A stretch of DNA of 63,380 nucleotides from positions 1-63,380 of the forward strand of contig NZ_JACJTB010000042.1 in NCBI RefSeq assembly GCF_014698475.1, read 5' to 3'. Numbering within the stretch: position 1 is the first letter of the stretch; each line of letters starts with the position of its first letter. Of the stretch, positions 63,310-63,380 are shown one piece after another. Origin of the DNA: Nostoc spongiaeforme FACHB-130 (lineage in GTDB: Bacteria; Cyanobacteriota; Cyanobacteriia; Cyanobacteriales; Nostocaceae). The notes beneath the pieces are model-generated. The model saw nothing but the letters and a program-made list of their open reading frames with translations. It had not been told where the DNA came from and did not search any database. A program made the translations under genes and the position numbers.

Positions 63310-63380
63310 ATGGAAAACCCAATTTTAATTCATGCACAAGAGTCTCAGGGGAAAACATTCGGCGACCCCAGGCTGGTAAA
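63310..63380 (+). CDS. Partial CDS at window end, possible transposase N-terminus
   Basis: Begins MENPILIHAQESQGKTF, with GAGGAG about 9 nt upstream of the ATG, and runs off the window. The TFGDPRLVK segment loosely recalls the N-terminal DNA-binding region of IS4/Tn5-type transposases. Only 23 codons are visible, so the assignment is tentative. Confidence 0.4.
   Translation, partial: MENPILIHAQESQGKTFGDPRLV

Overview
The window is chromosomal DNA of a filamentous, probably heterocyst-forming cyanobacterium (Nostocales; Nostoc, Tolypothrix, Calothrix or a relative). The evidence is the very frequent HIP1 octamer GCGATCGC inside genes, marker genes of oxygenic phototrophs (psaK, gun4, nblS, a phytochrome with an Rcp-type regulator), a stand-alone Mo-nitrogenase C-terminal domain protein, and heptameric short tandem repeats plus palindromic mini-elements between genes. 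No rRNA, tRNA, CRISPR array, prophage or complete insertion sequence was recognised. The last 70 bases start an ORF that may belong to an insertion sequence cut by the window edge.

Layout. 0.2-2.7 kb: M48 peptidase and a DUF3370 lipoprotein. 2.8-10 kb: red/far-red signalling operon (biliverdin-type bacteriophytochrome kinase, Rcp-like response regulator, 1387-aa multi-PAS/GAF hybrid kinase). 10.2-14.1 kb: RelE-like pair, histidine phosphatase, Nudix hydrolase, DUF3531 and TPR proteins. 14.2-18.3 kb: YdhR-like/SRPBCC pair divergent from a TetR regulator with a duplicated operator, then mtnA and a two-domain retropepsin-like protease. 18.5-25.5 kb: small lipoprotein, sugar-type ABC ATPase, HicB remnant, gun4, icd, DUF29 and two Uma2 proteins. 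25.7-32 kb: exported superoxide dismutase, M15 peptidase, glycerophosphodiesterase, ligA and an acidic TerB-like protein. 32.6-41.6 kb: GH13-CBM20 amylase, site-2 protease, nucleotide-sugar epimerase, purD-nblS. 41.5-50 kb: methyltransferases, hydrolase, PPOX-fold protein, tmk-holB, CbiG-CobJ fusion. 50.3-63.4 kb: secreted RTX metalloprotease, WD40 protein with an unrecognised N-terminal half, Uma2, Mo-nitrogenase C-terminal protein plus cupin, psaK, acetyltransferase, lipid-type ABC exporter and DUF6887.

Most genes are ordinary cyanobacterial housekeeping or signalling genes. The most distinctive layer is intergenic: at least five families of short inverted-repeat elements. One has a reconstructable insertion with a 5-bp TTAAA duplication, nested inside a second palindromic family. 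Another copy of it splits the phytochrome-rcp junction exactly at the stop codon. Several gene 3' ends (HicB, purD, the WD40 protein, the TPR protein, a methyltransferase) appear to be made or re-made by such repeats. No complete new defence or biosynthetic system is evident. The best candidates for undescribed biology are the tandem RelE-like ORFs without a visible antitoxin, the WD40 protein, and the mobile mini-elements.
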